Made by a program: the position numbers and the translations under genes
Notes under the pieces: generated by a model
Database searches by the model: none
The model's input: only the letters and a program-made list of their open reading frames with translations
Told to the model about the DNA's origin: nothing
Shown here: in pieces, positions 12,801-24,550 of the stretch
Numbering within the stretch: position 1 is the stretch's first letter
How the letters are laid out: every line of letters begins with the position of its first letter
NCBI RefSeq assembly: GCF_905475395.1
Contig: NC_058338.1
Location: 69,389,435-69,453,434 of the forward strand
DNA: 64,000 bases
Source: Chrysoperla carnea
Taxonomy: Eukaryota > Arthropoda > Insecta > Neuroptera > Chrysopidae
Direction of reading: 5' to 3'

Positions 12801-13106
12801 AGCAACAGTCTAGGGTCACATTCATAATATTCTAGGATATGGCACATCCAAAAATCCATAAACCCTATCTTACTGCTTCGTTGTAAATAAGCTCCTGAAA
12901 CGATGTAGAGCATTTTCTCTCAAAAGACATTTATATGGCAGAATGACCATTTTCGAGACAGAAGGGAGTGTAAATATCTGGTTTAAAAAGTAGACCCTAA
13001 TCGCCTGGAAGCAACTTTAAGTCAAAGCATCTATTTTTTTTAAATCGAGAAAAATGTAACTTTGCGGCGATTTCGAAGATTGTGGGATTGAAGTAAACCG
13101 GAAAAA
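9839..13106. other. AT-rich intergenic DNA, no gene seen
   Basis: Several short frames (for example 10305-10556 minus, 11246-11503 plus, 12487-12741 minus) have lysine-, isoleucine- and phenylalanine-rich products, as expected of AT-rich noncoding DNA, with no motif or splice pattern. A T-run lies at about 11017-11033. Nothing else recognised. Confidence 0.4.
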
Positions 13107-13355
13107 ATGGATCCTAACCGGATAAATTCAAGTGCGACTTCCTTGTTCAACATGTACTTTTATGGAAAAATAGTGGCAGACACCGCAGACTGGCAGTATG
13201 ACGGTAATTTGAAATCAAGCGTGGGAGAATTCCCGAAAACGGCTATCTCGTTTCACAAAAAGCGCGAATTACAAAATAATGGCCTTATTCAATTGTGTCG
13301 AACTATTACGTACGCACAAACTGTTGACATGTTGCAAACAATTTCCAAAAAATAA
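13107..13355 (+). CDS. Possible small protein of unknown function
   Basis: An 82-codon frame with a good animal start context (AAAAAATGG). Its composition is more balanced than the surrounding chance frames: Asp, Ala, Gly, Trp and Gln are all used, for example WQYDGN near residue 29 and VGEFPKTAISFHKK near 38-51. I recognise no family, signal peptide or membrane span. The upstream 270 bases are also less AT-rich than average, so the frame may be the end of a longer decayed sequence, such as a retroposed gene or a mobile-element remnant. There is no neighbouring gene to give context, and a HINE-like insertion follows 110 bp downstream. Confidence 0.2.
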   Translation: MDPNRINSSATSLFNMYFYGKIVADTADWQYDGNLKSSVGEFPKTAISFHKKRELQNNGLIQLCRTITYAQTVDMLQTISKK

Positions 13356-13464
13356 ACGCTTACTTTATAACTAATACATAATACATTGTAATAATGCCCT
13401 ACTTTTTCAATTATTATCTTCATTTCTTTGATTAAATAATAATAATATTTTAAAATTTAAATAA

Positions 13465-14140
13465 AACAAGTGAAAACAAACAATTGACTGAGTTTATTGT
13501 TGAAATACCATGCATAGTCAGTGTTGATTTCTTTATCACATAACACATGTATAGACAGTATGTATAAAATGTATAGACAGTGTCATACATTGCGCACTCA
13601 TTTGTTTTTTTGACGTCACGTAAATAACAAAAGATATTCACTTTTAAACAAACACACATACAACATACAAATACTATAAAATTTGCACCTAATTATCGCC
13701 CTCGTGGGTAAACAGTGATGTTTACAAAAAAATGTTTCAAACAAAAGTTTTTTATTTTTTTATAAGGAATATTTTTTACATTTAAACTTTTGTTCTATCT
13801 CTAACGGTTTACAAAATGGGTCCTACGGACCCAAGACCCAATTGACCTATGATGCTCATTTACGAACTTAGCCTCACTTTTTACGTCCTGAGTAAGCTGT
13901 AAAAATTTCAGCTCGATATCTTTTTTCGTTTTTGAGTTATCGTGACCACAGACGGACGGACGGACGGACGGACGGACGGCCGGACGGCCGGACGGACGGA
14001 CAACCGGAAATGGACTAATTAGGTGTTTTTATGAACAGCTATGACAAAATTTTTTTCCTAGCATCATTATTTTTAAGCGTTACAAACTTGGGACTAAACT
14101 TAATATACTATGTATATTTCATATATGCATGGTATAAAAA
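13465..14140 (-). mobile_element. HINE-like element, copy 2, type a, expanded microsatellite
   Basis: Read on the minus strand it runs from TTTTTATACCATGCATAT to TTTTCACTTGTT, with the stem-loop next to the latter. It is longer than the others because of extra sequence near the stem-loop end (a duplicated ATGTATAGACAGT at about 13548 and 13570) and a GGAC microsatellite of about 45 bp at 13951-13998. A frame of about 37 codons starting MNSYDKIFF is open near its start end. Confidence 0.7.
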
Positions 14141-14659
14141 TCATTGTACTGCAGTGAACATCAAATTGCCCACGTACTCTTTTAAATGTTTCGCTTTAAG
14201 TGTTTCGGTTAATTAATTCAAATATATTTTAAATATTTCATACAATTTTTACCTTCATTTTCTTTTATTGTTTGGATGCCTACATACAATATTATAATGT
14301 TTTTAAATGGTTACTAGTAAATTGGGCACTTTTCCAAGTAAGAAAATTAAGAAAATTAAACTTACAAAGGATTATACAAAAAGAATCAGTTATTGTCGAT
14401 ATTATCCTTCTTTCAATAAAAAGGTTATGTAAGTAAAAATAATAAGCAACCGAGTTAATTGTTTAAATTTGCTATATAAAGATATTTGAATGTCAGTGTT
14501 TGAACTATTTATAATTTTGTAAAAACTATACAAATAATTCGTAAGTACGTACGGATTACCTGATACGAGATTTTAACCTCGAATAAAATGTTAAAGAAAA
14601 CATGTTTCAAATGCACATTATTTGGATTTGAAAACCGAAAATGTTTGGTCTATTTTCTA
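14141..14659. other. Intergenic DNA, nothing recognised
   Basis: No exon or repeat boundary identified. Confidence 0.35.
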
Positions 14660-15060
14660 TTTTAGAACTACGTTCCCTATCGCTCTTTGTCGTTCTGCTT
14701 TGTTTTGCTGGTTGGGAGTTACAACCAAAAAAAGTGTAACAAAAAAACGGCACCAAAAACCGACATGTAGGTTACCTAGGAAACTAAAACTTCAATCGAT
14801 TCAGATTGCCATGAATTTTGAAAAAATGCAAAAATGTTTTTATAACTATCAATTTGTATTTTTTATCAAAATTTTATGTTTTATCATTTAAAAAAATTTA
14901 GTTGTGAAAGTTATCAGATGTTAAAGAAAAAAGAGACAATTTAAAATAAATTGCAATTTTTATGTTATGCCATAACAAATATCCTGAATAAACCAAACTT
15001 AATGTACGCACATATTAGGTTGGCTACTAAATCAAAAGTATGTCTTTTCTAAACCAATAC
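14660..15060 (+). repeat. Dispersed repeat family D, copy 1
   Basis: Shares blocks with 20258, 22040 and (inverted) 45580: GAACTACGTTCCCTATCGCT, GCTGGTTGGGAGTTACAACC, ACCGACATGTAGGTTACCTA, GTTGTGAAAGTTATCAGA and AAATATCCTGAATAAACCAA, ending near a CATATTAGGTTGGCTACTAA-type border. The frame at 14622-14891 lies inside it and is not conserved as a protein in the other copies. Mobile-element class unknown. Confidence 0.55.
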
Positions 15061-15866
15061 TACAATTAATTCAAACATTAAAATCTAAAAGTAGCTTTAA
15101 AATTAAATCTTTTAAAGAGACAAACAAGCATTTGACTTCTAAAATTAATAGCTTTTGTAACAGCGGTACATTTAAAATGTACCAAGGTACGGAAGAAATA
15201 TAGTTCCTACCGAATGTCCCACGACACCTCTTGTTCTTCTCAGTTTAAATATGCTTACAAGACTAATTGATTCCATTTTGCTGATAATATACCTTAAATG
15301 CAGAACCAATTTTGTTCGTTAACATTTAATGTATTTAATTTTTTTCGTATTTACTACGTTATAATATAGTCTTCGTTAATTCTAATTAAAAAAATAAATA
15401 AATTATTTTATTTTAAAAAATTAAAATAAAATATTCATTTCAAATTAAAATTATTGCATGTGACATTTTAGTAGCATTTCCGTTTCAAAATTTTGTATGA
15501 CATGCTAAACAAATAATAGATATGATAATTTTGTCCTCACGTTGATTTAATTCGAATTTAATTGACTGCGTTTCACCCACGTGATCTTTGACAGTGAAAT
15601 TTCGATTTCATTAAAAGAATTAATTTTAATATTTACAAAAAATAAATTTGAATTTTAGTATTTTTATATTCATTAACTTTTAGAGCCATTTGGTAGGTTT
15701 TTACTACCATTGTAAGGACTAAATCGATTTAATTACACAAAGAGCCTACCATATTTTGATTATTCGTCATTTTTGATTCAATAGCAATCAAGATATCCCT
15801 AAGAAGCAATCAGTAGAATACAATTTTTTGAACAAAGCCGATTCGCCAAAAAAGAAAGCGAGATTA
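15061..15866. other. Intergenic DNA, nothing recognised
   Basis: Contains a TAGTTCCTACCGAATGTCCC motif at about 15201 that recurs near family D copies at 22378 and, inverted, at 45262. The repeat unit may therefore extend to here, separated from its body by unrelated sequence. Confidence 0.3.
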
Positions 15867-16422
15867 AACAAGTGAAAACAAACAATTGACTGAGTTAATT
15901 GTTAAAATACCATGTATAGACAGTGTTGATTACTCTGTTACATTACACATATACATGTCACAACATATAACTGATATACCCATATAAAACATACTATACA
16001 ATTTGGGCATAATTTGCGCTCTCACGGATAAGCAGTGATGTTTACGAAAAAATGTTTCAAACAAAAGTGGTTTATTTTTTTATAAGGCACATTTTTTGTT
16101 CTATCTCCAACGGTTTACAAGATGGGCCCTACGGACTCAAGACTTAATTGACCTGTGTTGCTCATTTACGAACTGGACTTCACTTTTTACGTCCTAAGCA
16201 CGCTGTAAAAATTTCAGCTTGATATCCTTTTCCTTTTATGAGTTATCGTGATGAAAGACGGGCAGACAGACAGACAGACAGACAACCCGAAATGGACTTA
16301 TTAGGTGATTTTATGAACACCTATACCAAAATTTTGTTCATAGCATCAACATTTTTAAGCGTTACAAACTGGGGACTAAACTTAGTATACGTTGGTACAT
16401 TTCATATACATGGTATAAAAAT
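15867..16422 (-). mobile_element. HINE-like element, copy 3, type a
   Basis: Near complete. CTTGTTTAATC marks one border and TTTTTATACCATGTATATG the other. The microsatellite reads (CAGA)n at 16263-16283 on the plus strand. A frame near the start end opens MNTYTKILF. Confidence 0.7.
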
Positions 16423-16847
16423 CGATATTGATACTTTCTTAATAAGTCTCTATAAATGAGTATATTTCCTCCTAGTAAAAAAATTGAGTACCGATATTTT
16501 GAAACCAGAAATCTTTTAAATCATTCCAATTTCTTAAAACGAAAATTTAATGAAATCTATAATTTATATCTATAATGTGTGAAGTAGATAAACAAACGTT
16601 CATATATATTTTATTTTACAAATTTTTAAGTCAGTTTGTCTAAGTAAGTAAATCACAGAGTATTTTCCGCGTTATTAAACAAATAAATCAAATAACACGA
16701 TTGATATTGCGGTATGATTTCTTTTATTTTTATTTAAATAATATTATTTTTAATAATATTATTTACCACTTTAAAACAATTTAAAAGAATTATTATAAAC
16801 AAAAAACAAATTATAATTATTAAACAATTTCTATATGTTGGTATATA
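16423..16847. other. Intergenic DNA, nothing recognised
   Basis: AT-rich spacer; no gene or named repeat. Confidence 0.35.
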
Positions 16848-17157
16848 CAGAATGTTCGATTTACATCTAGGCATATAAATATCACGAGAATGACAGAATA
16901 CATGCGTTAAGCAATGTATCTCAGTAAGAGGTATTATATACACGTGTTGAAGCTTCGATATGCGTTGTGATAGTTGTAAGACGCTTAGAGAGTGGGAGTT
17001 TCTTTGTTGAATAGATGAACTACAACAGATTAGCCACGATAGAAATCACTTTTGCAATTTCATATAACACCTATAATACCTCTTACTTAAATGCATAACG
17101 CATGTACTCTGTCATATTCGTGATATTTATATGCCTAGATGTAAATCGAACATTCTG
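16848..17157. mobile_element. MITE with terminal inverted repeats of about 95 bp
   Basis: Left end CAGAATGTTCGATTTACATC pairs with right end GATGTAAATCGAACATTCTG, and similarity continues inward to about 16935 and 17071 (GCATATAAATATCACGA, ACATGCGTTA, AGAGGTATTATA). TATATA flanks both ends, consistent with target duplication at a TA-rich site. At 310 bp with no coding frame it is a MITE. The superfamily is not clear; a TA target and a CAG start would suit Tc1/mariner. Confidence 0.75.
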
Positions 17158-17540
17158 TATATAAATTAAATAAAAATGCTGAGTTTTAATAACATATAAA
17201 AATCTCCTATATTTCCGATTAATTTAATTTTTAACCACATTATTTCCTTGAAATTTTTTATCTTTTTTTTTTTAATGTACGAATATACAAATTTGAAATA
17301 TTTTCTAAAAGTGATTAATTTTGTAAAATTGTACTTAAAAGAACAAAAAATTTCAAACTATTAGCATGACCTGGATACAATAAAATTAGATTATTGGATG
17401 TTAATTATATATTTCAAATTTCTTTGCTTTTAAATATCTCTGCGTCTTAAAATGACATTACTTGCGCTATAGTTGGTACTATAGTATTATTATTCCAATT
17501 ATTTATTTAATAAACTAGTGGATGATTTTATTATATCCTA
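17158..17540. other. Intergenic DNA, nothing recognised
   Basis: AT-rich spacer with a T-run at about 17263-17273. Confidence 0.35.
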
Positions 17541-18110
17541 TGTATACGAAAAACGTCCCAAATTTGAAACGCTTAAAATATTGATGCTATTAACAAAATT
17601 TTGGTACCTAAAGCTGTCCATAAAGTCACCTTATTAGTTCATTTTCGTTTGTCCATCTATCTGCTTGATTGTGGAAACGATAACTCAAGAACGAAGAGAT
17701 ATCGAGCTGAAATTTTTATAGTGTACCCACTCGGGACAAAAAAATTAAGGTTGAATGCTGAAATGAGCAACATAAAGGAATCTTGTAAACCGTTAGAGAT
17801 TGAACTTTTATTTGAAACATTTTTTTGTAATCATCACTGTTCATCCGTGAGGGCGCAAATTAGGACAACTCGACTTTGGTGTCCATTTTCTCCAAAACTA
17901 TAAAAGAAAGGGAGTTGAAAATTTTCCGATAGCTTCAACTAATGGTCTTGTGAAACATTATTGAAAAACGAACAAATTTTAGAAAATACTGTTGATTTTT
18001 AAACTGTTCTAACTTATAAAAAATAATGCAACATTTAACATGACATTTAACACTTTCTATACAGAATGTTTCGACAATTAACTCAGCCAATTGGTTTATT
18101 GCTTAGTGTT
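17541..18110 (+). mobile_element. HINE-like element, copy 4, type b, decayed
   Basis: The start end is worn (CCCAAATTTGAAACGCTTAA). The core is lost to mutation, with CCATCTATCTGCTTGATTGT in place of the repeat. The second half is the type-b version: CAAAACTATAAAAG, GGGAGTTGAAAATTTTC, GATAGCTTCAACTA. The stem-loop reads ACAATTAACTCAGCCAATTG. More diverged than the type-a copies. Confidence 0.6.
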
Positions 18111-20257
18111 ATTCAATCGTATAAAGCATAAAACTATTTCAAGTAAATAATTTCTTTGAAATCCAAATTACACTCTAATTTGCATATTTCATAAAAATAA
18201 GACATAATATTTTGAGAAAATAAGAATGAAAAACCATTATGAAATGTTTATTGTACTAAAATACTATAATTAACTAAAATTAATGAAGACAAAAATTTGA
18301 TTAATTTAATTTGAACACCAATGTGTTGTTAAAGAAGATAAAAAAAGTTGTTTAACCAAAATAAGAGATTTATTAAATAACTCAGTAATAATATTGTATT
18401 TTATAATTATTAGCGACGACCACATACTAATTCAACAACCTCAAATTAGTGGACAAGGTACCTATAGAAGAGTAATAATACATACCTAATTGTAATTACA
18501 TTGAATTTAATAAAAAAAAAAAACTAATCAACACTTACATAAACCACGATTTATTTGCAAAGAAAATTAATTCTTGACCTAAAATTGTGGATGCTACTAC
18601 ATGTTTATAAATTATCTTATTGGAATTAAAATCTAATATTAAAATTGAAATTATTACAATAATTATTAATCAAGCTCCACCAAAAGAAATTTTCTTTGTG
18701 GTTTCCAAATTGTTCATCAAAATTTATGAAAACATATGTTATCGTTTAAAAAAAAAATGTGGTCAGTTAACAAACACCCACTTGAGCCGTCTTTCGAAGT
18801 GGAATATTCACACATTTATATGGCTTTTGTACGATTTTCTAGACAGGATCGTTAATTTAAAAAATAAAGGTTTTTTTGACTCAAAATTCATCCCTAAGTA
18901 GTAAAACCCCATTTTTAACCTATGATGCTTTTAAAAGATTCAGAAACAAATATTGGTCGAAGTGAGTATTATCGGGTACTTCTACAGTCATGTACTATCA
19001 AATTCTAGACCGTATTCTAAAATAGCAATTAAAATAAAAACCTTCGCACAAATATACCTTAATAATAGCACCTGAGTTACGGTTACTCTGCGTCATCTGC
19101 ATTTTAGTCCCCGGTGTAGTCTAATGTTATCCGATCATAAACTAGATATATTTGGTCGAAGAAAACTTCTCTATGAAAATGAGATTGAAATAAGTGAAAC
19201 AAGCTTGTCGACTTTATACGAAAATCTATTGTGAACTGTTCATTAGATTTCAGTCTCTTATTTTTGACCTATGTTTAAAACATAAGTCAAAACATGACTA
19301 GTTTTCAAAATGAAATATGCTTTTCGATAACTTTTTTTATGCTCCAAAGCATTAAAGGAACAAAATTTTGCCTATATTACAAAAAGCTGTATCTCTGTGA
19401 AAAATCAAAATTTTGAACCTCAATAGCTTATTTCTTGTACTTTCTAGCTTTGGAATTGCTCAGAAATTTGTCACTTCTTGGCGCTTTGCACGGAGGGTTG
19501 AAAGGATAAATTTATCACTAAATTTTATATGAAGTTTAGAAGCGTACCAAAATTTTAAAAATTATGTTACAACAAATTCTTGTACGAGGTTTTTGGACCA
19601 AGATATTTAGACTTCATACATTTTTTTTTTCAAAATAAATATTCTTTTCGATAACTTTTTATCTAACTAAAATTAGAACAGAGTTGAACGAATCAAAGAT
19701 ACAATTCGAATAAACAAGAAACTTTTTTGATAATTCTTTAAAATTATATTAAAGTCAATCGAGAAAAAATACAAAAAAATAAATTGTATTACGAATAAGG
19801 TAGGTAGGTAATAAAGTTTTCAAATTTTTATGAACATAACAAAACGCGCAAAGATTTAATAAAATTTTACCAACCAAAGTGTAAATTAAGTTATCGTGTT
19901 TATGACACAATCAGTAAAACTTTATAATCTTATACCAACAACTATAACTATCATTGTAGAACCAAGGCTGGGGACATACGACCATTGTAGCATGCGTTTG
20001 TAGAAATTTTATATTAAAGTTGACTTTTATCATTAATACTACGGGCATTTAAAGCAGATTATTCTATAGGAATCCCTCACAAACAAGGTAAACTTTTGAT
20101 GATAGTAAATAGATAGTTGTTTAATGACTATAATCCAATAAAAATATTTACATCCCTAGCCCAACTTACAAATTTTAGCCCTTTTTACACAGAAAAACTT
20201 TGATTACAACTATCTCCAAAACTATTTCAAATAGAAAACAGTCTGTAAAACTTTTTT
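18111..20257. other. AT-rich intergenic DNA, no gene seen
   Basis: Frame 18620-18901 (93 residues) has no recognisable motif. Two similar CTTTTCGATAACTTTTT segments at 19320 and 19646 suggest an old dispersed repeat. Nothing else recognised. Confidence 0.35.
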
Positions 20258-20560
20258 TTGAAACTATTGGAACTATGTTTCTTATTGCACCATAGAACAA
20301 TAAAAAAACGACAACAAAAACCGACATCTAGATTAATCGATTCAGCTTGCCATGACTTATGAGAAAATGCGAAAATATTTTTATAACTGTCAATTTGTAT
20401 TTTTTGAAAAAAATGAATGTTTTATCATTTAAAAAAATTGAGTTGTGAAAGATATCAGAGGTTAAAGATAACAGAGATAATTTAAAGTAAGTATAATGAA
20501 ATTTTTATGCCATGTCATAATAAATATCCTGATCAAACCAAAAGTAATGTAAGTACATAT
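20258..20560 (+). repeat. Dispersed repeat family D, copy 2
   Basis: Shares GGAACTATGTTTCTTATTGC, ACCGACATCTAGATTA, GTTGTGAAAGATATCAGAGG and AAATATCCTGATCAAACCAA with 14660-15060. It lacks the GCTGGTTGG segment. Confidence 0.5.
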
Positions 20561-20928
20561 TGGGTTGTCAGTGTGTCTTACACATTGGTCTTAGTCCTAT
20601 GGTAATTAACTGCTTCTATCTAGCATAGGTACTTGGTGTTGTACTTTGATCTTGCTCTTACACATATGAAAAACCAAACAAGGCTCGCAAGACTAGGACT
20701 CATAAGTAAAACAAAGATTCTAAACTTTTTACACTAAATTCGTTAGACAATGACAGCCAAATAGAGTTTTGGCTTTGGCCTTGATCTTCACTAGTGGAAA
20801 TCAATGGAAACGATCAGTAACACGTACTGCGGTGTATTTGTTTCCACTTGCTGACACACTATAGATTTACAACCAAACTGAACATATACTTCGGTATATT
20901 TCTGTTCTATTCGATTATGTTAAGGATG
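20561..20928. other. Intergenic DNA, nothing recognised
   Basis: No exon or repeat boundary identified. Confidence 0.3.
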
Positions 20929-21515
20929 TTCGAGCGCTAAGGCAATTATAGATAAAAGGCTACATTTTTTTTATATAGTTTAAATCAATTCAGAAAATTT
21001 TAGAGGGGGGGGATGCCCGCTTATTAAATAAATAAATGACTTCAAAAATAGGCATATTTAACATTGGTTAATGGTAAAATGGTAGATGGGCGGATGATAT
21101 AGTTGGAAATTAAAGAAAACAATTTAAATTAAAGTTAAAACTTTAGTAAATGATTGAAAACAAAAAAAGCCCGACTAATTGAGAATGTTTAAGCACGGTA
21201 GTGGAGACACAAATTAAAAAAAATATATTTATTCAATTTTGATGGTGAATTATAGCTTGGCAATATAAGGCGAAAAGTAAGAATAAAATTTTTCAATAAA
21301 TGAAATAATTTTCAAAACATCAAAAATTGAAAATTTTGTTTAAATATTTAGCTTTCAATATTTCGAAAACCAAGGCAGATATCGAAAAGTTTTATTATTA
21401 TTTCTCGTCTACATTCATTAAATTATAACAAAATTCATCATCAAAGTTGAAAATAAGGTACAAATAATTTCAACTACAAGTCTAAACTTCCCTTGGCGAT
21501 CGTACTACTTTATCA
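20929..21515 (+). repeat. TTAAG-ended repeat family, long form, copy 4
   Basis: Starts TTAAGGATGTTCGAGCGCTA. It has the AGAGGGGGGGGATGCCCGC-type block, AAGCACGGTAGTGGAG and the palindromic core, and ends GATCGTACTACTTTA. The layout is colinear with copy 1. Confidence 0.6.
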
Positions 21516-22039
21516 CTTTACAGATGAGAATTTTTACAATTTAATTTCTAGCACTTGGTTTTCATATGTTATGTGTTTGTTATACTTAAAATATCATTAG
21601 AGTTATAGTACAAAATAAAGTATATCAAACATATTGTAGTATAAAAGTTTTCAATTCAGTTTTATTTTTAGTTTCATATACTTTACTTATTGTTACTAAA
21701 CCTAAGTTGAGGTAAAATAAGTAATGTATTAAGTTTTGATATTTCTTACAGCTAATTGGATGTACTTACTTTACTTTAGAACAGGAACTAGAACAAGTTC
21801 TGTGAGTTGTGTGAAGTCTTACAAACTAGGTAGTAGGCACCATCTTTATACAATAAATGTGTTAAGTTTACCACTTTTGTAATGGTTAGGTATGATTATA
21901 ATTATAATAATTTTTAAACTTTATACGAACAGTTTAATAAGCACTGAAACACTTGTTGAAACAGAGTAACAAATAATATCATTTGTTTTGTTTAAAACAT
22001 TAGAAGAAATAAATTGGAATTGTCAATCACGAGAGCGGA
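21516..22039. other. Intergenic DNA, nothing recognised
   Basis: No gene supported. Confidence 0.3.
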
Positions 22040-22330
22040 GCTAAGGGAGTTTTGGAACTATGTTCCTTATATAGAACGATATTTGTTTGCTAGTTCGGAG
22101 GTAAAACCAAAAAAAGTGCAACAAACAAAACGAAACCAAAAACCGACTATTTTCAACTAGATTACCTAGAAAACTAGAACTTTTTCAATCGCTTATGCTT
22201 TCCCAAGAATTTTGAGAAAATGTAAAATTAATTTGTGAAAGTTATCAGAAGTTAAAGATAACAGAGGTAACTTAAAGTAAGTACAATGAATTTTTTTGTC
22301 ATAATAAATATCCTAATCAAACCAAACGTA
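22040..22330 (+). repeat. Dispersed repeat family D, copy 3
   Basis: Shares GGAACTATGTTCCTTAT, ACCGACTATTTTCAACTAGA, GTGAAAGTTATCAGAAGTTA and AATATCCTAATCAAACCAAA with the other copies. It is internally shortened. The TAGTTCTTACCGGGTGTCCC motif follows at 22376. Confidence 0.5.
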
Positions 22331-23991
22331 TCAACCAATACGATTAAATTATTATGTACAAGGATACGAAAGGAATATAGTTCTTACCGGGTGTCCCAGA
22401 AAACCTTTGGGAGGTAGTGACAGTTTTGGGTGTCTTATTTATTCGCTTTGGCTTTGGATGCAGAAGGAGGACTAAAATGGAATAATACCCTGATGATAAA
22501 ATGGAGGACCTGACCTTCATCATTTTGTTTCAATAAACATGGAATAACAAAAATGGAAAACCAAATTTAGATCGGTTAGCAACATGGAATCCTCGAATAT
22601 TTGATCTCTGGCAGCATTATTTCGAGAAACATACTTCGTTGTATTTTCAAAATTTTTAATTGTCTTATAAACATTTATTATATGGGTTTTTCATTCAGGC
22701 AGCCGTAATTCGTAAAAAAGGCTGAAAAAGTTTTTTTTTTTTTAATTCTTTGCCAAACGACGCATAGTCGACTCAGAATAACGATGTGAACCTGACATAA
22801 AACACGGTCGAATAGCAACTGTGCATGTAACATTGAATGATGATTTTCTTAAGATTAATTACATCGCGACACTCTCGAAACCGTGGCTGCCATTTTGGCT
22901 TATTATCATACAAAATAACATGAAATAATGTTTCCAAAAGAAAATAAAATGTTAATGATACGTCATAAACAACTTGTTAACTTTAAGTTTGAAAATCGGC
23001 CACTCTCAAAGGAAAACCTTTTATCTACGCTCGTGTCAAAAGAAGTACTTTTCTCATTCGGTATGCGTGGACTAATTAGTTCATAGACCTTTTTCATCGA
23101 TTTGCTTTTGTTTCGGACAGTTTCCAAAAAACTATTCAACACTATTAAAATCAAATATATTTTATCCTTATCAAACAACGCTTTTTGACAAGGATAGAAG
23201 ATATGAGATAGGTCTTTATTTGATTGAAAACAGTCCGAAACAAAAAAGAATCATTTTGTAAATGAAAAGCCCTATTACCGGCCCAGTGTGAAAATGAATT
23301 AATTACCGCGGTGTTAATGAATTCAGCTACTAATCATCTATCTATCTCATAATAATTATCATTTATTTTCATATTTTAGAGGCGTAGATAAAGTTTCTGT
23401 GAAATTTCGCGTATTTTAATTATGCTTTTATCCTACTTGTATCGTAAATAACTATTATTTATTTATTAAACTTGGAATATAAACTTTATCAAAGATAACT
23501 TATATAATTTTATATTACATGATACAATTTTATGCAATAATACCCTATGTAGAATCTAATTACAAATACAAATTGACAATTTTATGTGCAATTGAAACAG
23601 GTAAAACATCCGCAATACAACAAAACTAAGTCATACAGTTAGTTTATGGATAAATAAATGTAGGTATTTAAATGACATTTAAAATGAAAGTAAAATGTTA
23701 TGAATTATGATGAATATTATCGTAACAATACAATATAATGAAATGTAATGCAATGCAACAAGTAATCACAAATTATCAAATTACAATTATATGTTCTATT
23801 GTAAAATATAATAGTCAGTCATCTATCTAGAGCTGTTCAACTTACAACCTGCTATGTCTACAGTTTATATCGTATGTTGTAGAAAATTTATGAAAATAAC
23901 CATAAAAGCTCCAGGCCAATATAGTATTATATATTTATTTTTATGAGTGTATGCACTAGGCTTCTACCAAATACTATTCCATATATTTATT
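22331..23991. other. Intergenic DNA, no gene seen
   Basis: About 22380-22900 is somewhat less AT-rich but has no long frame. A 71-residue minus-strand frame at 22963-23178 has no motif I recognise. No repeat identified. Confidence 0.35.
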
Positions 23992-24547
23992 TTACCATGT
24001 ATATATGAAATATATCGAGGTTTACTAAGTTTAGTCCCAAGTTTGTAAAGCTTAAATATATTGATGCTACCAACAAAATTTAGATATACACATTCATAAA
24101 ATCACCTAATTAGTCCATTTCCGGTTGTCCATCCATCTGTCTATCTGTCTGTTCATCTGTCACCACGATAACTCAAAAACGAAAAGATATATCGAGCTGA
24201 AATTTGTATAGTGTGCTTAGGTCGTAAAAAGTGAGGTCGAGTTCGTAAATAAGCAACATAGGTTAATTGAGTCTTGGGTCTTATAAACCGTTAAAGTTCC
24301 TTATTTAAAAAAATAAACAACTTTTGTTTGAAACATTTTTTTGTAAACATCACTGTTTACCCGTGAAGACGCAAATTGGATAAGGAACATATAGTATGTA
24401 TACACTTATTGTTTATGTGTAAGAGGAGTGGATATCTTTCTTTTCTTACATGACGTAAAAAATTAAACGATTGCGTAAACTAAACAAAAATATAGACAAC
24501 ATGGTATTTCAATAATTAACTCAGTCAATTGTTTGTTTTCACTTATT
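23992..24547 (+). mobile_element. HINE-like element, copy 5, type a (first of a tandem pair)
   Basis: Starts TTACCATGTATATATGAAAT. The core reads CATCTGTCTATCTGTCTG (24136). It ends with the stem-loop AATAATTAACTCAGTCAATT and TTTTCACTTATT. The next copy starts 3 bp later in the same orientation. Confidence 0.7.
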
Positions 24548-24550
24548 TTA

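Noticed and set aside
13951..13998. CRISPR-like or satellite array
   Set aside because: The GGAC units are a simple microsatellite inside a mobile element, with no spacers.
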